64,000 bases of DNA from Devosia sp. Root413D1. GTDB taxonomy: Bacteria; Pseudomonadota; Alphaproteobacteria; Rhizobiales; Devosiaceae. Location: the NCBI RefSeq assembly GCF_001425235.1, contig NZ_LMEA01000010.1, forward strand, positions 316,275 to 380,274. The letters run 5' to 3'. The notes under the pieces were generated by a model. It did not search any database, was not told where the DNA came from, and saw only the letters and a list, made by a program, of their open reading frames with translations. Below, in pieces: positions 15,923 through 25,004 of this stretch; position 1 is the first letter of the stretch; each line of letters opens with the position of its first letter. A program made the translations under genes and the position numbers.

Positions 15923-16801
15923 TCAAAAGCCGCTGAATGTCTCGAGGAAACCGTTCCCGCCCTGCACCGGACGAAGCGAAGCACCGCTGCGATCGCGATC
16001 GAGCAGCGAGTCCTCGCCGAGTGCGAAACGAGCGCCCACCAGGAAGCGGTGATTGCCGACCGTGGCGTCATCGCTCATCAGTGCTTCGGCTGAGGTAGTC
16101 GAATAATCGTATTTCGCGAACAGCGAGATGGGGAGCGACTCGAGCTTGTATTCGACACCGGCGCCGATGGTCACGGTGTCAAACGTCGCCGACAGGATCT
16201 CGAAATCCAGCGTGTTGAAGCCGGCGCGAGCTTCGATCCGCAGGTTGGGTGTCAGGAAGTAGCGCACCTCGGCGTTGGCGAACCAGCCGTTGAGGCCGAT
16301 CGACGTGGGACTGTTGCTGCTGAGGTCGAACTGCTGCATGCCGGCCTGGCCGTACAGTGTCAGGTTGTCGAAGTACACCTGGGCTTCGCCGCCGACATAG
16401 GCGCGGTCGATAGTGCCTTCGCTCGCCGAGTTGTAGCTCAGGTCGTCGCGGCCGATCTGCACGAAACCACCCACGAGGAACTTGTCGGCCTCGCGGTAAA
16501 AGCCGTGCAGTGCCCCATCAAAGCTGTTCGTCGTGATGTCGTCGCCAGAGTCGTCGAGCGTGCGCGAGGTGAACTGGACGTCGCCCTGGATGCCGAGCAC
16601 CGGGGTGAGCATGATCGAGCCACTGAGCAGCGCTTCAAGGGCATAGCCATCGAGGTTGAAGGTGTCGCTTCCGGTGTCGATCTCCGTGCCAGCCGGCCCG
16701 GCGCCAATCGAAATGAAGCCGGTGGGGTCGGCCAAGGCCGGAGTGGCAAAAGGAGCCGCGAGCAACAGCGTGGCGCCAAGTGCTATGACCTGGGTCTTCA
16801 T
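15923..16801 (-). CDS. Outer-membrane beta-barrel protein
   Basis: A 292-residue exported protein. The signal peptide MKTQVIALGATLLLAAPFAT ends in PALA. Alternating amphipathic strands run throughout, for example AYVGGEAQVYFDNLTLYGQA, and HRFLVGARFALGED lies near the C-terminus. This is typical of small porin-like or OmpW/Omp25-type barrels. The exact family is not recognised. The start has GGAGAA seven bases upstream. It is monocistronic with its own terminator, 188 bases from the glycolipid-binding gene. Confidence 0.7.
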   Translation of the reverse strand: MKTQVIALGATLLLAAPFATPALADPTGFISIGAGPAGTEIDTGSDTFNLDGYALEALLSGSIMLTPVLGIQGDVQFTSRTLDDSGDDITTNSFDGALHGFYREADKFLVGGFVQIGRDDLSYNSASEGTIDRAYVGGEAQVYFDNLTLYGQAGMQQFDLSSNSPTSIGLNGWFANAEVRYFLTPNLRIEARAGFNTLDFEILSATFDTVTIGAGVEYKLESLPISLFAKYDYSTTSAEALMSDDATVGNHRFLVGARFALGEDSLLDRDRSGASLRPVQGGNGFLETFSGF

Positions 16802-16989
16802 ATCGTTCTCCGATGTGGTCGCAGCTGCTGGCTGCACGAGGCTGGCGTCCGAGCCGATCCCCAAGATCAGCCTTAGCAATGAATCAGACGTGCCATATTT
16901 ATGCGTTGGCGTCGTAACGGCGACAAGTGCAGCGGTGCCACAAGCGTGGACAAATCGTTGAAATTACAATCGTTCTGGTTGAGCAGTTA

Positions 16990-17541
16990 TTATCGGATCA
17001 GACGCGCGAACAGCGTCGGATAGTCCACCACGAACCCGTCTTCGTCCACCGTCAGCACCTGCTCGAAGCTGCCATCGGCGGCCTGGTAGCGGTAATGGGT
17101 GGGATCGAGCCGGGTGTAGATCTGGCCGTCGCGGAACGGTTCCAGGCTGTCGAGCGGCACCCAGGCCATGGCGAATTGCTGCGGCACGCCATCGGTAAAC
17201 TTCGCGCGACGGATCGGCAGGGTGTTGGTGAAGGGCGTGCCGGAGACGTCGATATCGACGCAGCCTTCGAGCCCGGGGGCGCGCTGGCCGTTGACCTTCC
17301 AGTCGCCCAGCCCGTTCGAGTTGAGCCGCAGCACGCGGCCATCCTGGAGGCGGAGGGTGAGGGAGCGGAAGGTCCAGTCGAGGGCGAGCTGGATGTCGTA
17401 CTGGGCGCCGTAGGCGAAGCCTTCGAACTCGCCGATCAGCACGCTGCGGACATTGATGCCGTCGGGGCTTTCCCAGATACGGCAGTGCTCGAGCCCGACC
17501 TCACCGACTGGCTGCCAGCGGAGGTCGAGCTCGAGAGGCAC
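16990..17541 (-). CDS. Putative glycolipid-binding protein
   Basis: A 183-residue protein of the family annotated as putative glycolipid-binding. Conserved pieces include LEHCRIWESPDGINVRSVLI, NGLGDWKVNG, GCVDIDVSGTPFTNTLPIRR and a C-terminal DEDGFVVDYP. It has no signal peptide. It starts with GTG only 17 bases after the gap stop, so it is almost certainly in the tkt-gap operon, an unusual neighbour for a lipid-binding protein. Family function is poorly tested. Confidence 0.8.
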   Translation of the reverse strand: MPLELDLRWQPVGEVGLEHCRIWESPDGINVRSVLIGEFEGFAYGAQYDIQLALDWTFRSLTLRLQDGRVLRLNSNGLGDWKVNGQRAPGLEGCVDIDVSGTPFTNTLPIRRAKFTDGVPQQFAMAWVPLDSLEPFRDGQIYTRLDPTHYRYQAADGSFEQVLTVDEDGFVVDYPTLFARLIR

Positions 17542-17558
17542 TTAGAGGGTCTTGTTTG

Positions 17559-18566
17559 TCACAGAGTTTTGGCGAACACGGCCGTGATGTCGGCCATGCG
17601 GTTCGAGAAGCCCCACTCGTTGTCGTACCAACCCATGATGTTGACGAAGTTATCGCCAATCACCTTGGTCTGGTCGAGCAGGATCGTGCACGAATGCGGA
17701 TCGTGGTTGAGGTCGCTCGACACCAGCGGATGGGTGGTGAAGGTCATGATGCCCTTGAGCGGGCCGTTGGCGGCGGCGATCAGCGCGTCGTTGACTTCCT
17801 GCGGCGTCGTATTGCGCTTGGCGAGGAACTTCAGATCGACCAGCGAGACGTTCGGGGTCGGCACGCGGACCGAGATACCGTCCAGCTTGCCCTTCAGCTC
17901 GGGCAGCACGAGGCCAATCGCCTTGGCGGCGCCGGTCGAGGTCGGGATCTGGCTCAGCGCCGCAGCGCGGCCGCGGTAGAGATCCTTGTGCATGGTGTCG
18001 AGCGTCGGCTGGTCGCCGGTGTAGCTGTGCACCGTGGTCATCATGCCCTTCTCGATGCCGACCAGGTCATTCATGATCTTGGCCATCGGGGCGAGGCAGT
18101 TGGTGGTGCACGAGCCGTTCGAGATCACCACGTGCTCCTTGCCGAGCAGGGCGTGGTTGATGCCGTAGACGACGGTCAGGTCGGCGTTCTCGGCCGGGGC
18201 CGAGACGATCACCTTCTTGGCGCCGGCGGTGAGGTGTGCGGCGGCCTTGTCGCGGCTGGTGAAGATGCCGGTGCACTCGAGCACGATCTCGACACCCAGC
18301 TCCTTGTGCGGCAGCTGCGCCGGATCCTTGACCGCGGTCACCTTGAACTTCTGGTTGCCGGCGGTGATCACATCGCCTTCGACCTTCACTTCATACGGGA
18401 ACTTGCCGTGCACGCTGTCATAGCGCAGCAGGTGGGCGTTGGTTTCGACCGGACCAAGATCGTTGACGGCGACGACCTCGATGTCGTTGCGACCGCTTTC
18501 GACGATGGAGCGCAGGATATTGCGACCGATGCGGCCAAAGCCATTGATTGCGACGCGTACAGCCAT
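17559..18566 (-). CDS. gap: Glyceraldehyde-3-phosphate dehydrogenase
   Basis: A 335-residue NAD-dependent enzyme producing 1,3-bisphosphoglycerate. It starts [20 protein letters not shown] (NAD-binding). The catalytic cysteine is C153 in [12 protein letters not shown]. The substrate-binding loop contains [20 protein letters not shown], and the C-terminus has [16 protein letters not shown] precedes the ATG. It lies 49 bases downstream of tkt, the order typical of alphaproteobacterial glycolytic/pentose phosphate clusters. Confidence 0.96.
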   Translation of the reverse strand: MAVRVAINGFGRIGRNILRSIVESGRNDIEVVAVNDLGPVETNAHLLRYDSVHGKFPYEVKVEGDVITAGNQKFKVTAVKDPAQLPHKELGVEIVLECTGIFTSRDKAAAHLTAGAKKVIVSAPAENADLTVVYGINHALLGKEHVVISNGSCTTNCLAPMAKIMNDLVGIEKGMMTTVHSYTGDQPTLDTMHKDLYRGRAAALSQIPTSTGAAKAIGLVLPELKGKLDGISVRVPTPNVSLVDLKFLAKRNTTPQEVNDALIAAANGPLKGIMTFTTHPLVSSDLNHDPHSCTILLDQTKVIGDNFVNIMGWYDNEWGFSNRMADITAVFAKTL

Positions 18567-18615
18567 GATGGCTCCTTCAGGGACTTCTAGGGAGGAGAGA
18601 AGAAGAGCGCGGTTC

Positions 18616-20595
18616 TTACAACTGCGCCATGACGGCTTCAACTATCGCTTTCGACGTAATGCCAAAGTGCTCATACAGCGCTTCGGCCGGCGCGCTGGCG
18701 CCGAACGAGTGCATGCCGATGAACCGGCCCTTGTCGCCGAGCAGCTTCAGCCAGCTCATCTCGATGCCGGCTTCGATCGCCACCTTGGCCTTGGGTTTGC
18801 CGATCACGCTGTCGCGGTATTCCTGCGACTGGGCGTAGAACAGCTCCTGGCTGGGGACCGAGACGACCTTGGCCGAAATGCCCTGTGCCTTCAGCAGCTC
18901 GAGGCTCTGCACGGCGATGGTGACTTCCGAGCCGGTGGCGAAGATCACCGCATCGGCGTTCTGATCGCCGGCAATGACATAGGCGCCCTTGGCCGACGGA
19001 TTGCCGGTGACGGTTTCGGTGCGCAACGCCGGCAGGTTCTGGCGGCTGAGGGCCAGGATCGAGGGCTGCTCGGCTTCGATGGCGAGCTGCCAGCATTCGA
19101 GCGTTTCGACCGCATCGGCCGGGCGGAAGACCAGCAGGTTCGGAATGGCGCGCAGCGTCGAGAGATGCTCGACCGGCTGATGGGTCGGGCCGTCTTCGCC
19201 CAGCCCGATCGAGTCATGGGTCATCACGTAGATGACCTTCTGGCTCATGATCGCCGAGAGACGGATGGCCGGGCGGGCATAGTCGGTGAACACCAGGAAG
19301 GTGCCGCCATAGGGGATGAGGCCCTTATGCAGCGCGATGCCGTTCATCGCCGCCGCCATCTCGTGCTCGCGGATGCCGTAGCGCATGTAGCGGCCGGCGC
19401 GGTCGGTGGCGGTGAAGGGCAGCGTCTCGGGCGTGTTGGTAAGGTTCGAGCCGGTGAGGTCGGCCGAGCCGCCGATGGTCTCGGGCAGCACCTTGTTGAT
19501 CACCTCGAGCGCCAACTGGCTCGACTTGCGGGTCGCGACCTTCGGCTTGTCGGCAACCAGCTTGGCCTTGAACGTCTCGATGGTCTCGTTCCAGTTCGCC
19601 GGCAGCTTACCGGCGATACGGCGCTCGAACTCGGCGCGCAACTCGGGCTTGGCCGCAGCGAGGCGGCCTTCCCAATCGCCGCGGGCGTTCTCGGAGCGGG
19701 TGCCGGCGGCGCGCCAGGCATTGAGCGTGTGGCTCGGGATTTCGAACGCCGGGTAGTCGATGCCGAGCTGCTGCTTGGCGCCAGCGAGTTCGGCCGCACC
19801 GAGCGGCGAGCCGTGCACGCCGTGCGAGTCGGCCTTGGTCGGGGCGCCGAAGCCGATAATGGTCTTGGCGGCGATCAGGGTCGGCTTGTCCGTCGACTTC
19901 TTGGCGTCGAGCAAGGCCTTTTCGACCTGGGCCTGGTCGAGGCCGTCGATCTCGATGGTGTTCCAGCCACACGCCTTGAAGCGGGCGATCTGGTCGGTCG
20001 AGTCGGCGTTGGAGACGCGGCCGTCGATGGTGATGTTGTTGTTGTCCCAGATCACCACGAGCTTGTTGAGCTTCAGGTGCCCGGCGAGCGAGATCGCTTC
20101 CTGGCTCACGCCTTCCATCAGGCAGCCGTCACCGGCGATCACCCAGGTGTAGTGGTCGACGAGGTCGGAGCCGAACTCGGCGGCGAGCTTGGCTTCGGCA
20201 ACGGCGAAGCCGACCGAGTTGGCAATGCCCTGGCCGAGCGGACCGGTGGTGGTCTCGATGCCGGGGGCAAAGTGGTATTCCGGGTGGCCGGCGGTCTTGG
20301 AACCAAGCTGGCGGAATTGCTTCAGCTGATCGATCGTCATGTCCTCGTAGCCCAGGAGGTAGAGCGATGCGTAGAGCAGCATGGAGCCGTGGCCGGCCGA
20401 TAGAATGAAGCGATCGCGATCGGCCCACCAGGGGTTCTTCGGATCGAACTTCATCACCTTGGTGAACAGCACCGTGGCGATGTCGGCCACGCCCATCGGC
20501 AGGCCGGGGTGACCGGAATTAGCTTTCTCCACCGCATCCATGGCGAGGGAACGGATGGCATTGGCCATCTCATTGGCTTGGGCGGAGTTGGTCAT
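18616..20595 (-). CDS. tkt: Transketolase
   Basis: A 659-residue thiamine diphosphate enzyme transferring two-carbon units in the pentose phosphate pathway. Family marks are [16 protein letters not shown] at the N-terminus, the TPP/Mg motif GDGCLMEG near residue 155 through [24 protein letters not shown] in the pyrimidine domain and [13 protein letters not shown]. It is the first gene of tkt-gap-glycolipid-binding, divergent from DUF4164-zapA, as in many Hyphomicrobiales. Confidence 0.96.
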   Translation of the reverse strand: MTNSAQANEMANAIRSLAMDAVEKANSGHPGLPMGVADIATVLFTKVMKFDPKNPWWADRDRFILSAGHGSMLLYASLYLLGYEDMTIDQLKQFRQLGSKTAGHPEYHFAPGIETTTGPLGQGIANSVGFAVAEAKLAAEFGSDLVDHYTWVIAGDGCLMEGVSQEAISLAGHLKLNKLVVIWDNNNITIDGRVSNADSTDQIARFKACGWNTIEIDGLDQAQVEKALLDAKKSTDKPTLIAAKTIIGFGAPTKADSHGVHGSPLGAAELAGAKQQLGIDYPAFEIPSHTLNAWRAAGTRSENARGDWEGRLAAAKPELRAEFERRIAGKLPANWNETIETFKAKLVADKPKVATRKSSQLALEVINKVLPETIGGSADLTGSNLTNTPETLPFTATDRAGRYMRYGIREHEMAAAMNGIALHKGLIPYGGTFLVFTDYARPAIRLSAIMSQKVIYVMTHDSIGLGEDGPTHQPVEHLSTLRAIPNLLVFRPADAVETLECWQLAIEAEQPSILALSRQNLPALRTETVTGNPSAKGAYVIAGDQNADAVIFATGSEVTIAVQSLELLKAQGISAKVVSVPSQELFYAQSQEYRDSVIGKPKAKVAIEAGIEMSWLKLLGDKGRFIGMHSFGASAPAEALYEHFGITSKAIVEAVMAQL

Positions 20596-20718
20596 CAGGG
20601 TGCTCTCGGCTAAGGGACAGAAGCCCGGAAATCCGGGCGCCTCGAACCCTCCTGCCGAGGCGGGTTGACGCTTAGCAGGTTCCTTTGACCTGTCAATGTC
20701 GCCTCCCGGAGGGGGGCG

Positions 20719-20749
20719 TTGCCATGCCGCGCTAGCTTTGCGCTATAGT
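20719..20749 (+). promoter_or_regulatory. Likely promoter of DUF4164-zapA
   Basis: TTGCCA (20719-20724) and TATAGT (20744-20749) are spaced 19 bases apart, ending 39 bases before the DUF4164 start. The spacing is slightly long. Called from similarity to sigma-70 promoters only. Confidence 0.45.
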
Positions 20750-20788
20750 GACAAGTGGAATCGCCCTTTTTCCACGACGGGGGTCGGG

Positions 20789-21082
20789 ATGGCCGAGCAG
20801 CACTCCGAGGATGGATACGAAGCCGCCGCCAGCCGGCTGGACAAGGCGTTCGCGCGGCTCGAGGCAAGCGTGCGCAGCCTTAATGGCCGGGTGCGGGCGC
20901 ATAGCCGGATCGAATCCGATACGCAGAAACTGGTGGGCGAGCGGCAGCGCCTGGCGCAGGAGCTCGACAAGGTCAGCGCCAAGGCCAAGCGGCTGGACGA
21001 CAGCTCGGCGGAAGTGGCGCGGCGGCTCGTCGTCGCTATGGAGTCGGTGCGCGAAGTGCTGGCCCAGGACGGCTCGAAGTAG
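20789..21082 (+). CDS. DUF4164 coiled-coil protein
   Basis: A 97-residue, highly helical protein starting MAEQHSEDGYEAAASRLDKA. It continues through LEASVRSLNGRVRAHSRIES and ends in a helical, heptad-like region. It matches the DUF4164 family found directly upstream of zapA in alphaproteobacteria. A role in division or FtsZ-ring biology is suggested only by this conserved linkage. The start at 20789 has GGGTCGGG upstream. Confidence 0.8.
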   Translation: MAEQHSEDGYEAAASRLDKAFARLEASVRSLNGRVRAHSRIESDTQKLVGERQRLAQELDKVSAKAKRLDDSSAEVARRLVVAMESVREVLAQDGSK

Positions 21083-21094
21083 GGGAGAGCTGAG

Positions 21095-21472
21095 ATGCCC
21101 GAGGTCAATGTCGACATCAACGGCCGCAAGTACCGCATGGCCTGCGAAGAGGGCCAGGAGCAGCACCTGCTTGGGCTCGCCGACCGCTTCAATCAGCATA
21201 TCGACCAGTTCAAGGGGACGTTCGGCGAGATCGGCGACAACCGGCTGACGGTGATGGCCGGCATCGCCGTGCTCGACGAGCTGGCCGAGGCGGAGCGCCG
21301 CATTACCGAGCTGAAGCAGGATGTCGCCAACCTCACCCAGGTCGGCGAGGCGCTGACCCACGAGGCCGAGGAACTGGAGCGGCGGTTCGCCAAGCGGCTC
21401 AACGAAGCGGCGCGCAAGATCGAGGCGATCTCGAGCGCCATCGACGACACCGGCGCGGCGGCAGGCGCTTAG
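21095..21472 (+). CDS. zapA: Cell division protein ZapA
   Basis: A 125-residue FtsZ-associated protein. The N-terminal globular part has VNVDINGRKYRMACEEGQEQ, followed by HLLGLADRFNQHIDQ, and a C-terminal coiled coil runs from about residue 65 to 115. ZapA bundles FtsZ filaments at midcell. It is 12 bases after DUF4164. In many proteobacteria zapA is followed by 6S RNA and the cyclo-ligase; here four genes lie between. Confidence 0.9.
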   Translation: MPEVNVDINGRKYRMACEEGQEQHLLGLADRFNQHIDQFKGTFGEIGDNRLTVMAGIAVLDELAEAERRITELKQDVANLTQVGEALTHEAEELERRFAKRLNEAARKIEAISSAIDDTGAAAGA

Positions 21473-22398
21473 TTTTTTCTCACGACGCAGGAGCCGCCGG
21501 CCGCCTGCAGTTTGGCGCACAGCGCATCGGCATCGGCACGGTTGTCCCGGCCGATCATGGCGTAGTGCCTGAGCCGTGGCCCGAAATTCGGGTTGCGGGC
21601 CATCAGCAGCATCAACTTCTCGCTGCCCAGCACCTTGGGATAGTTCGCCTGCACCCGCTCGAAGCGGCGGATGACGACGCCCTGCGAAAAGTTCTGCGCC
21701 AGCAGGACGCCCCATGGCTTCCACTCGCTCGGCTGCCGATCGAGGCTCGGCACCCGCTCGGCCTCGGCCATTTTCACGCAGGCATCGATGAACGGCTCGT
21801 CCTTGCCGATAGCGTAGTCGACTTCAGGCGGGGTTTCGGCGAGCCAGGCATCCGGATCGCGGCCGGTGACGATCTCGACGTAGAAGCGAGTCTCGGCCGG
21901 CAGGTAGCTGCCGCCTTTCACATAACCCGATGCTCGCCCCTCGCCGCCATTGTAGGCGACCGCCGCCAGCCCGAGGTTGCCGAACTTGTCGGTGAGAAAG
22001 CGCAGGTATTCGGCCGATTTCGCCAGCGCCTCGCTCGGATCGAACGCATTGCGCAAGCCGCGGAGGCGCGCCGTCGAGGGGATGAACTGGGCGATCCCCT
22101 GCGCTCCGGCGGTGCTCAGCGCAAACGGGTCGAAGCGGCTCTCCTGCCAGATCAGCCGCGCGAAATACCCGACCGGCAATCGCTCGCGCCAGGCAAACAG
22201 CTGGATCGCGCCGCAGGTATCGCGAAAGAACTGCTCCTGCCGGATGCACACCGCCGTCCAGGATGGTGCTGCGGGATCGGCGGCATAGCAGGAGCGAGGC
22301 TTGGCCGGTTCACTATCGCTTTCGACAGCTGGGACGGCGCAGCTCAAGGCCGCGATCGCCAATGCCAGGCCGAGGCTGATCAGATGTCTGCCACGCAT
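21469..22398 (-). CDS. Exported lytic transglycosylase with C-terminal SPOR-like region
   Basis: A 309-residue protein with a signal peptide (residues 1-24). The SLT domain has WQESRFDPFALSTAGAQGIA (catalytic Glu near residue 86) and LAAVAYNGGEGR, both hallmarks of family 1 soluble transglycosylases. The last 70 residues (VIRRFERVQANYPKVLGSEK, then a segment with SCVVRKN) resemble an SPOR peptidoglycan-binding module. It cleaves glycan strands in the periplasm. It is convergent with zapA, overlapping by four bases. Confidence 0.85.
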   Translation of the reverse strand: MRGRHLISLGLALAIAALSCAVPAVESDSEPAKPRSCYAADPAAPSWTAVCIRQEQFFRDTCGAIQLFAWRERLPVGYFARLIWQESRFDPFALSTAGAQGIAQFIPSTARLRGLRNAFDPSEALAKSAEYLRFLTDKFGNLGLAAVAYNGGEGRASGYVKGGSYLPAETRFYVEIVTGRDPDAWLAETPPEVDYAIGKDEPFIDACVKMAEAERVPSLDRQPSEWKPWGVLLAQNFSQGVVIRRFERVQANYPKVLGSEKLMLLMARNPNFGPRLRHYAMIGRDNRADADALCAKLQAAGGSCVVRKN

Positions 22399-22444
22399 CG
22401 GGGGAAACTAGGACGTGCTGGCGGGTTCCGGCAAGCGCCGGTAA

Positions 22445-22474
22445 TTGGCAAAGTTTGCCAATGTTTGCTAGAAT
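22445..22474 (+). promoter_or_regulatory. Operator-overlapped promoter of the parDE-type pair
   Basis: A perfect 17-base palindrome TTGGCAAAGTTTGCCAA (22445-22461) contains the -35-like TTGGCA. An 18-base spacer leads to the -10 TAGAAT (22469-22474), and a partial third arm TTTGCTA lies between. An operator over the promoter fits antitoxin autorepression. AAAGGAG follows at the correct distance from the antitoxin ATG. Confidence 0.65.
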
Positions 22475-22495
22475 GACGTCAAAAGGAGCTTCGCC

Positions 22496-22762
22496 ATGGC
22501 CACGATGAACATCTCACTGCCGGACAAGATGAAGCAATGGGTTGAGGAGCAGGTTGCGACCGGGCGGTACGCGAATGCCAGCGATCTGATGCGCGATATC
22601 ATCCGGGAGCGGCAGGAGAAGTCGGCTGCCATTGCGCGGCTGCAGGCCGAGATCGACAAGGGCCGCGCCAGCGGGATCAGCGACAAGTCAGTGGATGAGA
22701 TTTTTGCTGAGGCCCGGAAGAAGGCGATAGCTGCTCTCAAGGCGCGCGATGCCGCCGCCTAG
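22496..22762 (+). CDS. parD: ParD-type antitoxin
   Basis: An 88-residue protein starting MATMNISLPDKMKQWVEEQV. It has GRYANASDLMRDIIRERQE, the ribbon-helix-helix DNA-binding N-terminus of ParD/CC2985-type antitoxins. A charged C-terminal helix should wrap the toxin. The palindrome directly upstream is the probable autoregulatory site. Its stop lies 14 bases inside the toxin gene, giving translational coupling. Confidence 0.88.
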   Translation: MATMNISLPDKMKQWVEEQVATGRYANASDLMRDIIRERQEKSAAIARLQAEIDKGRASGISDKSVDEIFAEARKKAIAALKARDAAA

Positions 22763-23039
22763 GATATCTCCTGCAGCGCAACAGGACATTGACGAGATCT
22801 ACCTCTACGGCGTCCTGACCTATGGCCCGACGCAGGCGGATAGCTACATCAACAGCTTGCGCGGCGCGGTGCTTCTCATTGCCGAGCATCCCTTCATGGG
22901 AAGAGAGCGCGATGAAGTTCGGCCGCCGATCCGGCTGTGGCACCACGAGGCCGACCACCTGTTCTACGATCTGATCGATGGAACCGCTGTCGTGCAGCGT
23001 GTGCTGCATCATTCGGCCGACTGGACCGAGCTGTTCTAG
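22749..23039 (+). CDS. parE: ParE/RelE-superfamily toxin
   Basis: A 96-residue small basic-fold toxin: ISPAAQQDIDEIYLYGVLTY at the N-terminus, PFMGRERDEVRPPIRLWHHE in the middle and a C-terminal HHSADW. This pattern is shared by ParE-type gyrase-targeting toxins. It overlaps the antitoxin gene by 14 bases. Its 3' end overlaps the convergent antiporter gene by four bases. Whether it acts on gyrase or as an RNase is not readable. Confidence 0.82.
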   Translation: MPPPRISPAAQQDIDEIYLYGVLTYGPTQADSYINSLRGAVLLIAEHPFMGRERDEVRPPIRLWHHEADHLFYDLIDGTAVVQRVLHHSADWTELF

Positions 23040-24733
23040 CCGCTGAACCGACCCGGCTCCCAGTTGGCCAGCACGGCCTGTTGCAGGTCGATCTCTTCCA
23101 TAATCTCGCGCAGCACCTCGTCATCGAGCTTGCGTTCGTCGCGAGCGGCGACCAGTGCGGTGCGGCGGGCTTCCAGTACGGCACGGCCGAGTTCCAGCAC
23201 CATGGAATCGTGCTCGGTATGCGATTGGCGCTCCGCCGCGTCCTCGACGCTGGCGCGCTGCAGCATCTGCTCGGCGGCGGCGCGGGCTTTCGGGTCGGTC
23301 TGGCCATCGCGGAACGTGGTGATGGCAGCGCGGCCGGCGGCGTCGGCGATGTCGCGGGCGATGGCGTGCTGGCCGGCGCGGTACTTGTCTTCGGCCGGGT
23401 CGGAGATGCCGAGCACACTGATCAGCCAGGGCAGGGTCAGGCCCTGCACCAGCAGCGTACCGATCGTCACTGCGAAGGCGACGAACTGGATGACGTCGCG
23501 GCCGGGGAAAGCGTCGCCGGCGAGCGTCGTCAGCGGAATACCGGCTGCGGCGGCGAGGGTGACCACGCCGCGCATGCCGGTCCACGAGATCACCAGGTTT
23601 TCCTGCCAGCTGAACGGTTCGGGGACATCGTAGCCGCCCTGCCGCAGCACTTCCCGGCGGCGCTCGAAGCGCCCGTCACGCCGGCCGAACCGCCGCGGCG
23701 GCTCCTCGCCGGCCTCTATGCGGGCAATGGACTCGCGCACCCGGCGGGTCTGCCAGCGCGAAACGAAGCCAGTGCCGAACACCCAGGCGATACGGACGAG
23801 GATCACCGCGACGAGGACGATCAGTGACAGTCCGAGCAGTTCGATCAGGCTGAAGCCGGTGGCGGTCGCTTCCTCGATGACGAACTTCATCTGCAGGCCA
23901 ATATAGGCGAAGACGAAGGCCTCGAGCAGCGCATCGGCGGTGCGCCAGAACTGGCGCTCCTGGATGCGGGCAGCATAGCCGGCTTCGGTGGAATTGTGCC
24001 CGAGCGAGAAGCCCGCGGCGACCACGGCGAGGACGCCTGAGGCGCCCACTTCCTCGGCCACCAGGTAGGCGGCGAACGGCACCAGCACCGAGAGCACGGT
24101 GACCAGCGAAGCGTTGCTCATGCGCAGCCGGGTGCGGTGGACGATGGCGCCGATCACCATGCCGATGACGATGCCGACGACCACGGCATAGACGAAGTAG
24201 AGAAAGCCATTGTCGATGAAGAGGTGCCGGCCGGTTACCGTGGCGGTGGCGAAGGCGAAGAGGGTCAGCGCCGCGGCGTCGTTGATCAGGCTTTCGCCCT
24301 TGAGCACAGTCATCATCCGGCTGGGGAGCCCGAGCTTGCGGCCGACCGCCACGGCGGTCACGGCATCCGGCGGCGAGACGACGGCAGCAAGCACCGTCGC
24401 CACCGCCAGCGTCATGCCAGGAATGATCGAAGCCGACACCGCGCCGACGACGAAGGTGGTCACCAGCACGAGGATCACGCCCAGGTTGATGATCGAGGGT
24501 AGCCGCCGGATGAAGCTGATGAACGAGAATTCGGTCGCCGCTGAATAGAGCAAGGGCGGCAGTACCACGGTGAGGATGATCTCGGGCTCGAGCTCCAGCC
24601 GCGGCAAGCCGGGGATGAACGAGGCGGCGAGGCCGACCAGCGCCAGCAGCAGCGGCGCCTGGATGTTGCGGCGTTCGGCGAAGATGGTGACCGCAATGGC
24701 CGCGATCATCACCAGGAGGATCTGTGAAACCAT
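23036..24733 (-). CDS. Na+/H+ antiporter, CPA1 family
   Basis: A 565-residue protein with about 12 membrane segments in the first 400 residues. CPA1/NhaP signatures include LPPLLYSAATEFSF, VLAAVVSPPDAVTAVAVGRK and VLKGESLINDAAALTLF, plus WTGMRGVVTLAAA in the later helices. The charged C-terminal tail of about 130 residues, with many helices, is a likely cytoplasmic regulatory domain. It exchanges external protons for internal sodium or potassium. It separates parDE from 6S RNA. Confidence 0.9.
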   Translation of the reverse strand: MVSQILLVMIAAIAVTIFAERRNIQAPLLLALVGLAASFIPGLPRLELEPEIILTVVLPPLLYSAATEFSFISFIRRLPSIINLGVILVLVTTFVVGAVSASIIPGMTLAVATVLAAVVSPPDAVTAVAVGRKLGLPSRMMTVLKGESLINDAAALTLFAFATATVTGRHLFIDNGFLYFVYAVVVGIVIGMVIGAIVHRTRLRMSNASLVTVLSVLVPFAAYLVAEEVGASGVLAVVAAGFSLGHNSTEAGYAARIQERQFWRTADALLEAFVFAYIGLQMKFVIEEATATGFSLIELLGLSLIVLVAVILVRIAWVFGTGFVSRWQTRRVRESIARIEAGEEPPRRFGRRDGRFERRREVLRQGGYDVPEPFSWQENLVISWTGMRGVVTLAAAAGIPLTTLAGDAFPGRDVIQFVAFAVTIGTLLVQGLTLPWLISVLGISDPAEDKYRAGQHAIARDIADAAGRAAITTFRDGQTDPKARAAAEQMLQRASVEDAAERQSHTEHDSMVLELGRAVLEARRTALVAARDERKLDDEVLREIMEEIDLQQAVLANWEPGRFSG

Positions 24734-24834
24734 GCGTCGCCCCTCGAGCCCTCGTCCGCCTGATATAGGCCGGAGCGGGGAAAAGGAAAGAAGCGCATGG
24801 CGCTGACGATGTCGCCACCCTATATTGAGTTTGC

Positions 24835-24985
24835 TGCCCGGTGCGTGTTGGATCTTATTTCCCTGGGGCCGTACTGATCCTTAAGGGAGCTGTCACCGTT
24901 CGGACCCGTGGGTTCGGACACACGGCGCCCACCTACGTAAGTAGGTTCCCAGGATCTGTATCCCACGGCCGTGGCGGCACCTGAA
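24835..24985 (+). ncRNA. ssrS: 6S RNA
   Basis: The stretch shows hallmarks of 6S RNA. The 5' segment TTATTTCCCTGGGGCCGT pairs with a 3' AGTAGGTTCCCAGGAT arm, leaving a central open bubble, with inner hairpins including CCGTTCGGACCCG and CCTACGTAAGTAGG. A TATATT -10 at 24821-24826 precedes it. It ends about 20 bases before the 5-formyltetrahydrofolate cyclo-ligase gene, the conserved location. 6S RNA binds the housekeeping RNA polymerase in stationary phase. The ends are approximate. Confidence 0.85.
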
Positions 24986-25004
24986 TTCCTCGCCAGAAAG
25001 CCCG

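Noticed and set aside
18439-20403. Long plus-strand open frame opposite transketolase
   Set aside because: Transketolase on the minus strand has all family motifs. The antisense frame has low-complexity composition and no ribosome site.
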